Source: Tulasnella sp. 424
Taxonomy: Eukaryota; Basidiomycota; Agaricomycetes; Cantharellales; Tulasnellaceae
Reading direction: 5' to 3'
Length of the DNA stretch: 64,000 bases
NCBI GenBank assembly: GCA_019633425.1
Contig: WSUB01000129.1
Span: forward strand, 1 to 64,000
Shown: positions 23,027 through 35,326 of the stretch, piece after piece
Numbering within the stretch: the stretch's first letter is position 1
Layout: every line of letters begins with the position of its first letter
Program-made: the position numbers and the translations under genes
The notes under the pieces: model-generated
Database searches by the model: none
What the model saw: the letters and a program-made list of their open reading frames with translations, nothing else
What the model was told of the DNA's origin: nothing

Positions 23027-24592
23027 ATGCCTGCTGTAAGCACGCACTTTTCTTTCGGTCTTCAAACAGGCGATCGACTTACTTGTCAATCATGGCATTG
23101 ACTCTCTTTCCTTTCCTTGGCGTTTCCAAGTCTTTCCCTAGTTCTTTCGTCCGATCCTCCTCCACCGAGAGCCGTTCCACTACCGCCGAGACCACTACGA
23201 GAGGTTCGTCGATCGGTCCTCTCGACTTCGCCCACCACCACACTAATCCCTGGCTCTCCTGTTCCATCTTATTCTGTTCCATAGTTGCCCTGCCACCTTG
23301 GCTCAGGCCCCACGATGACCATGACCAACTCCCTCGTTCGCTCTACCCAATCCTCCCTTCCCCCATACCCTACATTCCAGTCCAGTCCATCGCCATATCT
23401 CGCTCATCCTCCAACACCGGAACCGATTACGACACCGCCATGACCGACGCCTATTACAACGACGGCGAAAGTGAGGTAAGCCCACTACCCGGTTCCTTCG
23501 ATTCACGCGTCGTTTGTTTTGATCGAGGTGAAACCTGACCCTTTGGTGTCTCTTCACTTCTCTTTTCGCCCTCACCTCCTCTTCCTCGTCTATCAGGATT
23601 TAGACGGTGTTCCTCTCGAAGCAACCCACCCTAGCTTCGACAACTCTACTTTCCAACGAGATACGACGGCCAACTATTTGAACCGACGCAAAGACTCCGT
23701 TTCCGAGCTCCAGGACGACGACGAGAAGGACAACTCCGAACTCGACTACGAGTCTGAGGAAGAGACGATTACTATCGTCGAACCAGTTCGAACGGATTCT
23801 ATGAAGGAAAGGAAGAAGGCGTTGAAAGCCGCCGACGCAATCAAGACGCGCTCTAAGAAGACTTCCGTTAAGAACACAAAGAGTCGAAAGAGCCTGAAGG
23901 CGGCGGTGGCAAGTGGTATCCAAAACGCACCGGCCAGGCGGACAAGGAGCTCTACCGTAAGTCGTTCGGCTCTCCTCGTCTCTGATTAAGAAGTATCTGA
24001 CGACCAAGATGATCTTTCTCACTACATAGCGCACTCAGCCCGCCGCTTCTCAACCAGCCAGCACCCCGAGCGGCGACGAAGTCATCCAGCCCGCCAAAAA
24101 ACCTGTAAGTCGTCTTCACTTCGAACCCGTCTTCTACCTTCTCCTCGTCGATCATTCAAAGCTCACGATGACATTCTTCCTTCCCTCCCTCCCATTCTCC
24201 GCCCCTTTACCCTTCAGAAAACCCAGAAGACCTGGTTGCCCTGGGAGAGGAAGCTCCTGCGAGACGCCTTGGTCTCGTGGTGGACCGTCGAAGGAGCCGG
24301 TCAGTACAACCACCCAACCAAAATGGTTCTCCCCGGTACAAAAGACTACCAAGCTTGGGACCGGATCTCGGCAAAGTGCAAGGCCCTAAACGGCTCCTTT
24401 AACCGAGCACGGTGAGTGACAGCCACTACCTTTTAGAGTTTTTCTTTTGATAAGTGCGGATGAAGCTGACGTTTTGGACACCTTGTTTTTCGTAGTGGTG
24501 GAATGTACATCATCGCTCGCAGCATGAAGAACGATCTCCCCCCGGTCTCCGTTCCCGGTGACTCGACTGCTGGGCTGCGCCGACGTAAATAA
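23027..24592 (+). CDS. Family B copy B4, 332 aa
   Basis: Exons are 23027-23035, 23131-23203, 23285-23475, 23597-23956, 24030-24104, 24218-24411 and 24496-24592 (999 nt). It is almost the same as B1 over the gene and promoter. One residue is missing in exon 5, and there are scattered changes such as WWTVEGAGQYNHP in place of WWTAEGASRYNHP. It ends LRRRK with TAA, where B1 ends WRRCK. The inner exon-3 ATG is lost as in B1. The near-identity at a distance of 17.9 kb points to a recent duplication or gene conversion. Confidence 0.7.
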
Positions 24593-24916
24593 TCGGCCCA
24601 CCCCTCCAAACAAAAGGCTATCCTGCTCGCGCGGATTGCGCATATCTTCTGCTAGGCCTTCCCTTTTATTTCTTTCATTTCTTATATCATCTACTCTCTT
24701 GCACACTCAAAACTCCCCCTCCCAACGCGACTCTTCGCTGCCCACTTGTTGTTTATCCGTGTATCATGATAATCTGTAGACTCCACAAGAGAAAATCTAC
24801 GTTGCAGAAAAGGAATTGGAATATTTCTTGCATCTTGATTAATTAGAGGCGCGCGATCACGATTTTGGAGGACAAGTAGGGTGGGTAGGTGATTCGCTGG
24901 CGGTGGCCTGACACGA

Positions 24917-24924
24917 TGACGTCA
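24917..24924. promoter_or_regulatory. CRE-like palindrome TGACGTCA
   Basis: Perfect TGACGTCA followed by TTGACAGGGTCGTGATG, about 325 nt after the B4 stop and 660 nt before A5. Confidence 0.5.
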
Positions 24925-25161
24925 TTGACAGGGTCGTGATGAAGAGCGGTGACAATAAGGGCTTGAGCGATTGACTCGATCGGCTTGTGACATACTAATA
25001 GCACATCGCTCGCTCGGTCCAAGTCGGTTACGCTTGAATTTCCAGTAACCTTGGGGTGCTCCGTACATTGGGTTGATCCCATGAGTTGCCTTCATGCTGC
25101 TTCCTTGCCAGATATCCTAACCGCTGCTACCTGCGCTCGTTCGCATACAGAGAGAGCCGGC

Positions 25162-25183
25162 AAAGGTACCGATTGGGAGGAGT
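25162..25183 (+). repeat. Relic of A exon 2 start
   Basis: AAAGGTACCGATTGGGAGGA about 420 nt before the A5 ATG; same relic as at A1 and A3. Confidence 0.4.
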
Positions 25184-25580
25184 TTAGTTGACTGTAGTCC
25201 ACGATCGAGCGCGTCAAACTCGATGTTGTGACCATAAACACGTGGTCGAAGAAACATTCGTACTCGCGCTCAAAGGCTCTTGAAAGCTCCGATGCGGCCC
25301 CAGGCCATCACAAACATGAAGACGAATGAAAAAGCCACATTGTGTGGACCGTTTGCTGCTCATGCTGAGGTCAATAGCGAGCACGGTCGGAGTTAGAACG
25401 TCTCTTAGGGAAATACGCAGGTGTGATGAGATGAGAGGTCGCCGAGGCCGAGACAACCCGCGGATCTCCTTGTCCCTCGTTCTTCGCTGACTTCGATATC
25501 CAGCACTGCACTGCACACCAATCGGCTGAGTCTCCAAGTAATCAATATAACCGCAAATTGCGACAAGCGCTCACACAGCG

Positions 25581-26766
25581 ATGTCCTCCCCACCGACTAG
25601 TGAGTAGTCACGAGAGACTGATCACAGAACACTGACATCCTCATTGGTCCCTCACTTGTAGTCAATCGTTTCAAAGGCACGGACTGGGAAGAGTGTAGCG
25701 AGTTTATCCTTGCGATCCGTGCGGCGGCATGGAAAGAAGGCAAACTTCGAGATCTCGCTTGGATGGCGGACCTCGCATCCCTCCACCTCTCGCATAAAGC
25801 GCTATCATGGCACTCCCGGCTTCCGCAAGATGTCTGTGAAGACTGGAAAAAGCTGCAAGTTGCACTCTTGGATCGGTGGCCACCTCCAGAAGATGACGAT
25901 GAGTGAGAACGCAACTGGGTATCGTAATCCTTTGGGGAATGCCGGGCATAACGCTTCTGTATACAGACCTCGGATCGAGCCAACACCAGCAGCTGCGCCT
26001 TCACTCGGTCGCAGTGATAGAGCTGACCGCCCATTAAATGGGATTCTGAAAGCTGTTTTAGATGGGACCAATGCAATCTTGTACATTAAATTTCGTAACG
26101 GGGATTCGATTTGCACCTTGACAGACAAGGCGACTGAGGCTCTCCGCATACGCTGCGATTCCTTGTCCAACGCTGCTCTTCTCGCACGGACCGTAAGTTT
26201 CAATTGTATTTATATTTTGGTCGAATATAGGAATGCGCTTACAAAAGTGGCGTAGGATGGACCACGTCATTCTTGGCTAGGAGTTCAGTGGGCAACCCTG
26301 GGTCCCAACTTGAAAAAAGGATCCTCTGAGTGCGCAAGGAGTTGGACTACTCGTATCCCGGTTCTAAAATGTAAATCTCCAGCTACGGGTACCTGGTGCT
26401 AGTGGAATCGCTTAAACTCAAAACTTCTTGGGTGCTCACTCACCCCTACCAACTTGCATCGTGCACAATTTCGGGAAACCGGGAAGTAATTACATTCTGG
26501 GAGAACGACGATTCAAGTAGTATGTTTATTTTTTTCTGACTTTCGTTTCCTTTGGCCTTTGACTTAGGAATGGCCTGTGTTGTTAGAAATCACAATTAGT
26601 ATGTTCAGCAACGGCGCCACCACACTCACGCTCGCTACGGACCCGGACGCCTACTCGAGGAAGTATCCCCAACATAAAAGAGCGGTAAGACGACTACCTT
26701 CCGCAAGGCCGCACCAAAACTCATCCCTTGCCTTCCCAGACAATCTTTTTCGAGCAGATTGATTAA
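25581..26766 (+). CDS. Family A copy A5, 273 aa
   Basis: Exons are 25581-25599, 25662-25902, 25967-26192, 26256-26329, 26383-26519, 26587-26684 and 26740-26766 (822 nt). Exon 6 is three bases longer than in A1: the loop after KITIS is MFSNGATTLTL, one residue more. Splice sites are canonical throughout. The LLERI motif at the end of exon 3 has become LLART, and the protein ends TIFFEQID. The flanking spacer matches that of A2. Confidence 0.75.
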
Positions 26767-27862
26767 GTGGATGGAGCTAACTCGTCGAACGGCTTTAGGC
26801 CAAATTCTTTTGGAAAGTGCCACCGATTCCTGGTTCATTGTGACGGCGTATACAATTTTACAGAGTTCTTGTAGAGGTGTACTTTGACTGTGGCCTCTTT
26901 GGGATGTAAACTCATGCTCTCCGGAAACCTGTCACCGAACCAGACACCCGAATTCGACGAAGCGAGGGGTTTCCACCTTGGCATCAGTTTTTATTGATGG
27001 TCTTGTATCTCGGACGCACTGGCCCTCTTTGGCAAACCCCCGTGAGTGCGGGTGGCTCAGAGGGCGGTGCAGCGCCAGTAGTGCTGAGGATCAATATCAG
27101 AGTAGATACGTGGGTTTTAGTCGTGCCCGGTAGAGCGGTTAACATACGTCGTTATCATTTGAGTCCTCTGCAGGTTCCAAGTCGCGTCAAAGTCAGTGCT
27201 GGGTTCCCGGGTTTGGTGCTCCTATCGTAAAAAACATTGATTATGAGTGTGGAAACCCCAAAAAATGCTCCCGAAGATAGGGATCGAGGTCCTCTATCGG
27301 GAGATAGAAGTAAAGTGCGGAGCAACCGAGAAGAGGCTGGGGTGTGGCTCTCCTCCATCGAAGCTGTACGCTGATAACGCAATGTGAAGCGACTCAAACC
27401 TCCCAAGCATACCCAAAAAGCGGGCGCTGAACTTCTAAACGTAGAGGCAAAGCTGTTGATCTGCATTGGTGAACAATAATGAGAACCGGATTGATTACAA
27501 TCTTCCTTCTACAGTGAATTTGTTCGCCACGCTCGGGTTCTCGACTTAATAGTATCTCTATTTGAGGCGATTTTGCGCGCCTGGGATGAATATTCAGAGT
27601 GAGCTCTTGGTTGGTTGGCGTGGCCAGATGGTTTGCAATTACAGCGTTCAGTCGGACACGTAATGCCAACACTGTGTCACACCAGGCCTTTCCCCAAATT
27701 TATCCTTCCCCGCCACAAACCTATCGTTCCACACAAAAACCTCAATGGAGTATCAGCAATTACAAGTGTTTAAGAAGCTTTTAGAGCATTTACGGCTATC
27801 TTCGCGACGCCTCTGCTTCCGCCACCACTCAACGGACAAAGCTCCCCACTCGCCGTTCATGC

Positions 27863-28115
27863 CACAAGGGGAGAGTGGTAATGTTCCGGCTCCGAACACG
27901 GCGGCAATATGTGAGAGCGAGCAGCCCATGTTCGGGCCGTGTCCGAATCCAAAATACGACCCGAGCATTTTCTGCTAAAATAAGCTAATCGGATTGATTT
28001 TAGCTGAGAAAATGACGTATGTTTCCCGAATTTAAACATGCCCGGGACATGGGCACTCATTTCCCACACATCCGCCGCATGTTCGGATTCCGGACATTAC
28101 CGGCCTCCCCTTGTG
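27863..28115. mobile_element. Small inverted-repeat element (MITE-like), 253 bp
   Basis: The ends CACAAGGGGAG (left) and CTCCCCTTGTG (right) are inverted. The match continues inward, with gaps, for about 75 nt (ggtaatgt, ccgaaca, gcggc, gcccatgt on both sides). No coding capacity. Other module spacers lack it, so it is an insertion. No clean target duplication is seen (TGC left, TCA right). Its ends resemble those of the 150-bp element at 42,714. Confidence 0.55.
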
Positions 28116-28843
28116 TCAGTTGGCCTAGACGGTGGTGGGGCTGAGGAAAACGACGAACATCTCACCCAGCGCGGTCGGTCCTTGATCCTTGGCGTAACAT
28201 TTTTGGTAATTTCTAACGGGATTCTGTTGCGGGCACTTTCTTTGTTGCTCCATTGTGCTCGATGGCATCGGAGTCCGACCGGTTGCGGGGGCTGAGTGGG
28301 GAAGGGGAAGAAATTCTCCTAGTGGGATTTTCAAAAGTCCTTGTCTCGATGACGTCACAAGCCACGACGCCTTGCTCCTTGCCCTGTCCCAGATACTTGG
28401 AATGCCCTCGATACTCCTGTCGCCCTTGCCCATTGCCTTTCTATTTATGATTCATGGTTTTCAAACTCCGGCTCCCGGTCCGTTCGGATGCCCGCCTCCA
28501 GTGCCCTGAAGGCGTATGCATTTGCTTTCAAACGCGGCTCCTTCATGCAAGTGGAGTGCATGGTTATTATAATGCATACGTGAAAACTGCCTCATGTGCC
28601 TTATCACCTGCAGTGCGAATCGAAATTCGGCCTCAAGAATCGGAACTCCGATCTGGAAATATGCAACCATTCAACGCGGAATTCCGAGATGGGATGCGCC
28701 GCCGCGAGCCGCAAGGCGCCTTTGAATGGAGTGGGTAGCCAATATATAGCCTGATAAGAGAAATTACTGAATGGGGGATTCGTAGCGATTCAATGATCCC
28801 GTCGGACGGACAAGTCGAGGTGACGTTGGTGGTCCTTTCATCT

Positions 28844-29150
28844 CACGTGATCCTTGTCCTTTCAGTCAACGCGCCCTCCGCCTTTGAACGACTCTGCAAG
28901 AACGACGCGTCTCTCGTCTCCAAGGACAGCTGCAATACGTTTGTTTGGGTAACAACGCGAAATGCCAAACCATCTGAAGTGCAGACGATGGGGCGCACTT
29001 GACTCTTAACTACCATGGAAAGAATAAACAATCATCAACGCAATTGGTCCAGCCCAAAATCCTCCCTTTTACTCAGCCACCGTCTATTATGGGAATACTC
29101 AATATCGCGCCCTCCCAATTGCGTCACTATCCAATCCCCGGGGATACAAA
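28844..29150 (+). promoter_or_regulatory. B5 promoter: CACGTG box to TATA-like box
   Basis: CACGTG at 28844-28849. The TATA element is degenerate (ATACAAA, 29144-29150), matching a gene that also carries an early stop. Confidence 0.5.
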
Positions 29151-29328
29151 GGCGCCCCCTCATCGCAGCTTCGAATGATCCTCCAACATCCCTTCGGGCC
29201 ACCTCCTCCCCCTCTCGTCCCTCTCCTTCCCCCTCCTTGCACTACTACATCCTCCGACGCACAGCTCTGGCCTCACGGTACTCGTACTTCTCACCTCTCA
29301 GTACACCAGTCTTACTCGTAACTTGAAC

Positions 29329-30896
29329 ATGCCGGCAGTGAGCATGCACTTCCCTTCTCGAATCAGCAGTGATCTTAGTTGTCGATGACCATGCTGACCT
29401 TTTTCCTTTCTTTTAGCGGTCCAAGTCCTTCCCTTCGTCTTTCGTTCGCGCCTCCGCTGCCGAGCACCTTGCTACCACCTCCGAGTCGACCATGAGAGGT
29501 TCGTCGACCGGTCCTTTCGACTTGGCCCACCATCGCACTAATCGCTTTCCTCCCTTTCCTGTTCCCTAGTCGCTCTTTCTCTCCGGCTCAGGCCCCTCGA
29601 TGGCTACGACCCTCTTCCTCGCTCGCTCTACCCCATCCTCCCACCCCCCGTACCTCACGTCCATTTCCAAGCCATGTCCCGATCTTCCTCCAACACCGAC
29701 ACCGAAAATGGTACATTCATGGCTGACGCGTATCATTACGAGGGCGATAGCGAGGTAAGTACTCGGCCTCGTTCCTTCGATTCACGCGTTATTTGTTTTG
29801 ATCGAGGTGAAAGCTGACCTGTCGATGCCTCCTCACTCCTTCACTCTTCTCTATTTCGTCTTCTTCATCCACCCAGGACACCGACGAGACTCCTCTCGAG
29901 GCAACCCAGCCCAGCGTCGACAACTTTACTTTCCAACGAGATACGACGACCAACTATTTGGACCGGCGCGAAGACTCCGTATCCGAGTTACAGGAGGACG
30001 AAGACGACAACTCCGGGTTCGACGACGAGTCTGAAGAAGAGACTATTACCTTCGTCAACCCAGCTCGAACTGTTTCTATGAAGGAAAGGATGAAGGCGTT
30101 GAAAGTCGTCGACGCAATCAAGACTCGCTCCAAGAAGACTTTCGTTAAGGACATGAAGAGTCGGAAGAGCCAGAAGAAGTCGGCGGCAAGTGGTATCCAA
30201 CCCGCACCGGCTAGGCGGACAAGGAGCTTTACCGTAAGTTGTTCAGCTCTCCTCATCTCTGATTAAGAAGTATCTGACGACTAGGATGATCTTTCTCACT
30301 ACATAGCGCACTCAGCCCGCCGCTTCTCAACCAGCCAGCACCCCGAGCAACGACGAAATCGCCCAGCCCGCCAGAAAACCTGTAAGTCGTCTTCCCTTCG
30401 AACCCGTCTTCTACCTTCTCCTCGGCGATCATTCAAAGCACACGATGACATTCTTCCTTCCCTCCCTCCCATTTTCCGCCCCTTTACACCGCAGAAAACG
30501 CAAAAACCCTGGCTCCCTTGGGAGAGGAAGCTCCTGCGAGACGCCTTGGTCTCGTGGTAGACCGCCGAAGGAGCCGATCAGTACAACCACCCGACCAAGA
30601 TGGTACTGCCCGAGAAGAAAAACAACTCGGATTGGGACTGGATCCTGGCTTGGTGCGAGGCCTTGGACGAATCGTTCGATCGAGGGCGGTGAGTGATCGC
30701 GAACACTTCTTTCGTTTTTTTTCCCCCTTTGGCCTGGACGGTGCTGACTATGATGCCTTTGGATATCTTTCTTCGCAGAGACGGATTGATTACTATGACC
30801 GGCAAGATCGACCCTCCTCACCCGGTCGGCAACTCGCTGGCTGCGTTGCGACTCCCAACCCAACGAAGCCACCGGACACGCCGCCCCCGTCCCTAA
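29329..30896 (+). pseudogene. Family B copy B5 with premature stop
   Basis: Exons are 29329-29337, 29426-29498, 29570-29754, 29877-30233, 30307-30381, 30495-30688 and 30779-30896. Splice sites and phases are all intact (1,011 nt in total). However, the second Trp of the Ser-Trp-Trp motif in exon 6 is TAG (30558-30560). The product would stop after 254 residues and lose most of the Trp domain. The residue after the KTQK motif is also changed (Thr to Pro). Downstream exons have not decayed, so the stop is recent. The truncated protein would keep the acidic and basic blocks and might still have a role. Confidence 0.65.
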
Positions 30897-31210
30897 CATT
30901 CCTCACCCATCCACCAGTGCTCTCAACGACCACTCTGCTGCACTAGGTGCACCATGCTCCCGCAAAGAGACTTCTAGTGTCTCGAATCCCATTCAAGCCA
31001 AGAAACCGCCGTTGGACCTAAAAGCTCTCCCTCCCGACTCTTCGCTACCGACTTGTTGTTTATCCGTGTATTAGTATTCTTTTGTAGACTTCACGAAATG
31101 AGAAAGATGTACGTTGTAGAAAAGGCAATCGGAATATTCCTTGGATCGGGATTAGAGCTGCCGATCAAAAAGCTTTGAGGGTGTGATTCGCTGGCGATAG
31201 CGTAACGGTA

Positions 31211-31218
31211 TGACGTCA
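31211..31218. promoter_or_regulatory. CRE-like palindrome TGACGTCA
   Basis: Perfect TGACGTCA followed by TTGACAGAGTCGTGACG, the same extended word as in the B2-A3 joint. Confidence 0.5.
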
Positions 31219-31889
31219 TTGACAGAGTCGTGACGAAAGGCGCTGGTCATGAGGGCTTGTACGATTGATTGCGGTATGCGAATAGCTCGCTCGGTCCAGG
31301 TCAGTCAATTCCGCTTGCAGTGCAACCTCGGGATATTCCGCACGTTGGGTTGACCTCATGGGATGGATTCATGCCGCTTCCTTCCCACATGTCCGGACCG
31401 CTGCCAGCTGCGGTAGTTCGCATACAGGAATAATCCTTGGAGAACGCTGCATAGCACGAACGAGGAATATCGCCTACGAAAAGTTCCGGGGTAAGCTTGA
31501 GCCTCCAGCCCGCCATCTACAGGTGACCTTGTGAGCAACTCGTTGTTAGCGCCATCCCCGCAAAATATCTTCCACATGATGGAAGCGACTAGCCGTAAAT
31601 ATCCGCTGCCTCAACCTAGCTTGAAGTATAGCGTTACTAGGAAATCGCTAACAAGTGAGATACAATCAAAGGTCAACGCCCCCAGTGCGATGCCAATAGT
31701 CTACTCCAGACTATCCACTACCCGCCCGCCCCATCCGTTCTTCTGGAATGATCAATAAGTCTTGCAAAAGGTCGTTACCATTACTACTGCTTCCCGACTT
31801 ACAACACCACAGTAGAGCACACACCCAAAAACACCGAAAGGCTCGATATTGAAGTGGTCGGTAGTTGTTGCTTCTGAGTCAGAGCCGGC

Positions 31890-31913
31890 AAAGGTACCGA
31901 CTGGGAAGAGTGC
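31890..31913 (+). repeat. Relic of A exon 2 start (best preserved)
   Basis: AAAGGTACCGACTGGGAAGA followed by gtgc: the best match of the six relics to a live exon 2, reading Lys-Gly-Thr-Asp-Trp-Glu-Glu-Cys. No open gene surrounds it. Confidence 0.45.
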
Positions 31914-32309
31914 AGTCGAGTATACCCGACGGTCGAGTGCGTCAGACTCGATGTTGGGACGATAACACGTGGCCGAAGGATTATAGTCACTGCCAGTGAA
32001 AGGCTCCTGAAAGCTCCTATGCGGCCCAAGACCATCGCAGACTTGGAGAGGAATGAGAAAGCCACATTGTCTTGACCGTTTGCTGCTCATGCCGAGGTCA
32101 ACAGCGAGCCCGGCTCTCAGGGAAATCTGGATATGTGATACGATGAAAGGTCGCCGAGTCCCCGCACATGTGTACGTAACAACCTGCAAGCGGATCCCCT
32201 TCTCCCTCCTCTTGTTCGAATTCGCTATCCGGCACCGCACTACGCACCGCATAGCTAACTCTATAGGTACTCATTATAATCGTAGATCTCGGCAAACACT
32301 CGCACCGAG

Positions 32310-33492
32310 ATGTCCTCCCCGCCGACCAGTAAGTAGTCACCGTATACCGATCTTGGGACACCGAGATCCTCATCAGTTCCTCCCTCTATAGTTAATCGTT
32401 TCAAGGGCACGGACTGGGAAGAGTGTAACGAATTCATTGTTGCAATCCGTGAAGCGGCATGGAAGGAAGGCAAATTTCGGGATCTCGCTTGGATAGCGGA
32501 CTTTGCGGCGCTCCGCTTCTCGCATAAAGCGCTATCATGGCACTCCCGGCTTCCACGAGACGTCCGTGAAGACTGGGAAAAATTACAAGTTGCACTCTTG
32601 GATCGGTGGCCGCCTCCGGAAGATGACGACGGGTGAGAACGCAATTGGGTCTCGTAATCCATTTGGGAATGCCGGACAATAACGCTTCGTATATAGGCCT
32701 CGGATCGAGCCAACACCGGCAGCTGCGCCTTCACTCGGTCGCAGTGATAGAGCTGACCGCCCACTAAGTGGGATTCTGAAAGTTGTTATAGATGGAGCCA
32801 ATACTATCTCGTACATTAAATTTCGTGACGGGGATACTCGTTGCACAATGACAGACAAGGCGACCGAGGCTCTCCGCATACGCTGCAATTCCGCGTCCAA
32901 CGCCACCCTTCTCGAACAAATCGTACGTTTCGATTTATTCATATTTTGGTCCAATAACGGAATGCGCTTACAAACGTGACGTAGGATGGATCACGTCACT
33001 CTTGGCTAGGAGTTCAGTGGCTGACCATGAATCCCGACTTGAAAAATGGATCCACCAGGTGTGCATGGCGTTCGACTACTCGAATACCGGTTCTAACATG
33101 TAAATTTTCAGCGACGGGGTCCTGGTGCTAGTGAAATCACCTAAACTACAAACTTCTTGGGCGGCGTCCGAATACCCGTACCAGCTTGCATCGTGCACTG
33201 TTTCGGCTAACCGGGAAGTAATTCCATTCTGGGAGATCGACGATACCAGTAGTATGTTTATTCTGCTTCGGTTTTGGCTTCATTTTGCTTTTGACTTAGG
33301 AATGACCTGTGTTAGAAATCACAATTGGTTTTGTCGTCTTCGGGGTACTTCTGTACCTTGCCGTGGATCCTGACGGCTACTTGAAGAGGTATCCCCACCT
33401 GACCAGAGCGGTAAGGAGTCGAATATCCACGATGCCGCACCAAGACTGATCCCTCGCTTAACCAGAAAATCTTCTACGAGCAGATTGACTAA
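32310..33492 (+). CDS. Family A copy A6, 273 aa
   Basis: Exons are 32310-32328, 32392-32632, 32697-32922, 32985-33058, 33112-33251, 33316-33410 and 33466-33492 (822 nt). Exon 5 has one extra codon (SWAASEYPYQ). The exon 2/3 junction codes Gly instead of Glu. Exon 6 is the most diverged of the array: the loop after KITIG is FVVFGVLLY, and the ADPDAY motif has become VDPDGY. Donors include GTACGT for intron 3. Frame and splice sites are still complete. Confidence 0.7.
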
Positions 33493-35326
33493 GTGAATGG
33501 AGCTAACTCGTCGACCAAGGCCAGATTCTTTAAAATAGTGCTATAGATTTATAGTTTACAGTGAAAGTGTGCGCTAATACGACACACTCCCTGTAGAGGT
33601 GTACTTTGAGTGTCACCGCTGCTGGATATACGCTTCTGCTTCCCAGAAATCTGGCACCTTGGAACCCGCTACCCGAGTACGGCGAAGTGGGAGAGTACCC
33701 CATCGCATCAGAGTGTACGCCTCCACCCGAGCGATTTTACGATGCACAGCGGGAGTGAAAACTGCATAACGCGGCACGCCAACTCCAAATGGCGTCGCTC
33801 TGGTGGGGATGGCTTGAATTCTGTCGCAGTGTGGGATCCTGGTCAGCATGATTGTCGATGAGACTGTCTGGTGCATGAGTACGGAGGATGTTCGGCGGAT
33901 TGAACATGCTCGGGTGGGTGTTGCATCTTCAACTGCTTCATCACCGCGTGGAGCGCAAGGCGCGTCTGCCGCGGGCGGAGTCGGTCGTCCCTGCCAAGCT
34001 CTGACCTTAAGTGTCCTTACGACGTCTCTGCTTCCATCGCTAATCAACAGACCAAGCTTCCTCATCATCATTCGGCTGACCTAGACGATGATGGGGCTGG
34101 GGAAACGACATACATCTCACCCGCATGGCGGATTTTCGATCCTTGACGTATTTCGCGCAAAGTTGAGCCCAACAAACTTGATAATTTTCAACGGGAGTCA
34201 GTTGCGGGAACTGTATCTGTCGCTTCGCTGCGCTCAATGGCATCGGAGTCGAACTGGTTGCGGCGGGCTGAGTAGGGGAGGGGAAGAAATTCTCTTAGTA
34301 GGATTTTTCAAGGGTCCTGCCCTCGATGACATCACAGTCCACGACACCTTGTTCCTTGCCTTGTCCCAGATACATGGAACGCCCTCAATACTCCTGTCGC
34401 CCTCGCCCGTTGCCTTTCTTATCTCTTTTCTGGGACGGGAAACATGGACTATTTATGATTCATGATTTTCAAACTCCGGCTCCAGTGCCCCGAAGGCGTA
34501 TGCATTTACTTTCAACCGCAGCTCCTTCATGCAAATGGAATGCATGGTTGTTGTAACGCATACATGCAAACTGCCACATGCGCTTCATCACCTGCAGTGC
34601 GAATCGAATTTGGGCATCAAGAATCAGAACTCCAATCTGGAAATATACAATCATTCAACGCGGCATTCCAAGAGGCGATGCAGCGCCGCCTTTGAATGGA
34701 CTGGGCTGCCAGTAGCCCCATTAGAGAGATTACTGAATGGGGGATCTTCGTAGCAATTCAATGATCCCGTCGGACGGACAAGTCGAGGTAACGTTGGTGG
34801 TCCTTTCATCTCACGTGATCCTTATCCTTTCAGTAAACGCGCCCTCCCCCTTTGAACGACTTTGCAACAACGACGCGTCTCTCGTCTTCAAAGACGGTTG
34901 CAATACGTTTGTTTGGGTAACAAGGTGAAATGCCCAAGCACCTGAAGTGCGGACGATGGGGCGCACTTGACTCTTAACTACCATGGAAAGAATAAACAAT
35001 CATCACCGCGTTTGATCCAGTCCAAAATCCTCCCTTTTACTCAGCTTCCGTCTATTATGGAAATACTCAATATCACGTCCTCCCACTTACGTCACTCTTT
35101 GGCTACATCCAATCCTCGTTTAAGCGCTGCGACCCGGGCATATAAAGCCCCCCCCTCATCGCAGCTAGGACTGATCCTCCAACGTCCCTTCTTGCCACCA
35201 CATCTCTCCCTCTCGTCTCCCTCCTTCACCTTCCACGCACTTTTACATCCTCCGACGCACAGCTCTGGACTCACAATACTCGCAGCTCCCACCTCTCCGT
35301 ACACCAGTCTTACTCGTAACTTGAAC
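33493..35326 (+). other. A6-B6 spacer
   Basis: No supported gene. Shares the tgtacgcctcc, gagcgattttacgatgcaca words with the A3, A7 and A8 spacers, then the common block and the B6 promoter. Confidence 0.55.
34812..35146 (+). promoter_or_regulatory. B6 promoter: CACGTG box to TATA box
   Basis: CACGTG at 34812-34817 and a full TATAAA at 35141-35146. This is the only promoter for the whole fused B6 gene: the promoter of the second B unit is missing at the fusion point. Confidence 0.6.

Larger units (their letters stand above)
24593..25580 (+). other. B4-A5 joint and A5 leader
   Basis: B 3' flank, CRE palindrome, exon-2 relic and A leader. Shortened between about 25,140 and 25,150, where the leader jumps directly to the relic. 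Confidence 0.55.
26767..29328 (+). other. A5-B5 spacer
   Basis: No supported gene. About 27,280-27,760 matches the A2-B2 spacer. A small inverted-repeat element interrupts it at 27,863-28,115. Common block and B5 promoter follow. Confidence 0.6.
30897..32309 (+). other. B5-A6 joint and A6 leader
   Basis: B 3' flank, CRE palindrome, exon-2 relic, A leader. Closely parallels the B2-A3 joint, in line with the module 1-3 / 4-6 duplication. Confidence 0.55.
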
